Both the position numbers and the translations under genes were made by a program. Of a DNA stretch of 64,000 nt, positions 63,871 to 64,000 are shown piece by piece. Under the pieces are notes generated by a model that did no database searches, had not been told where the DNA came from, and saw nothing but the letters and a program-made list of their open reading frames with translations. Every line of letters begins with the position of its first letter. Position 1 is the first letter of the stretch. Source of the DNA: Rahnella woolbedingensis (lineage in GTDB: Bacteria > Pseudomonadota > Gammaproteobacteria > Enterobacterales > Enterobacteriaceae); the NCBI RefSeq assembly GCF_003602095.1, contig NZ_RAHH01000007.1, forward strand, positions 124,001-188,000, in the 5' to 3' direction.

Positions 63871-64000
63871 GTTATTCTCCGCAAAAGTAAATTCGTTATA
63901 CTGCGCACCCGCGCCATCAAAGCAGTGCTAAAGAGTACGCTGCCAGCCATCATGATGTAAGCTGTCATCATCCATTAAAACGACGGGTGAAACCCTGCCT

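Noticed and set aside
63871-64000. Possible gene at the right edge upstream of glk
   Set aside because: Only short frames without a ribosome site or motif; more likely the glk promoter region.

Overview
The window looks like chromosomal DNA of an enterobacterium, most likely a Yersiniaceae-type member of the Enterobacterales (Rahnella, Ewingella or Serratia relatives). The grounds are near-E. coli-like versions of nlpA, yghU, yghX, holE, the hyp/hyc/hydN/fdhF genes, csgBAC/csgDEFG, cybB, alaC, ypdAB and glk, the preserved alaC-ypdA-ypdB-glk neighbourhood, moderately GC-rich coding DNA, and a long palindromic repeat of the kind scattered through Yersinia and Serratia genomes. The genus is an inference. 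No tRNA, rRNA, transposase, integrase or CRISPR array was seen.

Layout. (1) 1-6505, minus strand: a type I restriction-modification operon hsdR-hsdM-hsdS, followed 10 bases later by a fourth gene cut by the window edge. That gene carries a PD-(D/E)xK-type nuclease motif and an apparent PUA/EVE-like C-terminal part. (2) 6907-8476: the lipoprotein gene nlpA and an acetyltransferase gene. (3) 8512-14744: a four-gene operon (three Gfo/Idh/MocA oxidoreductases and a GPH-type sugar symporter) divergent from a LacI-family regulator. (4) 14882-24402: a FadR/GntR regulator and an eight-gene sugar-acid operon. It encodes KDGal kinase, KDPGal aldolase, SMP-30 lactonase, a GalP-like symporter, an ACS-type MFS transporter, an IlvD/Edd-type dehydratase, a DapA-like aldolase and an SDR dehydrogenase. 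Together these could make a complete oxidative galactose (De Ley-Doudoroff) route. (5) 24509-29440: yghU, yghX, an orphan glycosyltransferase-like gene, holE, and a LysR regulator beside a small decarboxylase/tautomerase pair.

(6) 29473-50225: the formate hydrogenlyase region. hypABCDE and fhlA read leftward. hycABCDEFGHI and then hydN-fdhF-hypF-nickel permease read rightward. Three sigma-54 promoters and several FhlA-like inverted repeats tie the region into one formate-induced regulon. The formate dehydrogenase has Cys (TGT) where E. coli FDH-H has selenocysteine, and a nickel importer closes the last operon, so the island looks self-contained for making a selenium-free, nickel-supplied FHL-1 complex.

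(7) 50236-55040: curli genes csgBA and csgC (minus) and csgDEFG (plus) around an 870-base regulatory region with a CsgD box and an OmpR-like site. (8) 55103-63870: a SnoaL-like protein, a DUF4153 membrane protein, cytochrome b561, alaC, a RimJ/L-type acetyltransferase, the YpdA/YpdB two-component system, and glucokinase. Short G/C-rich palindromes recur at 3' ends of genes in regions 6-8.
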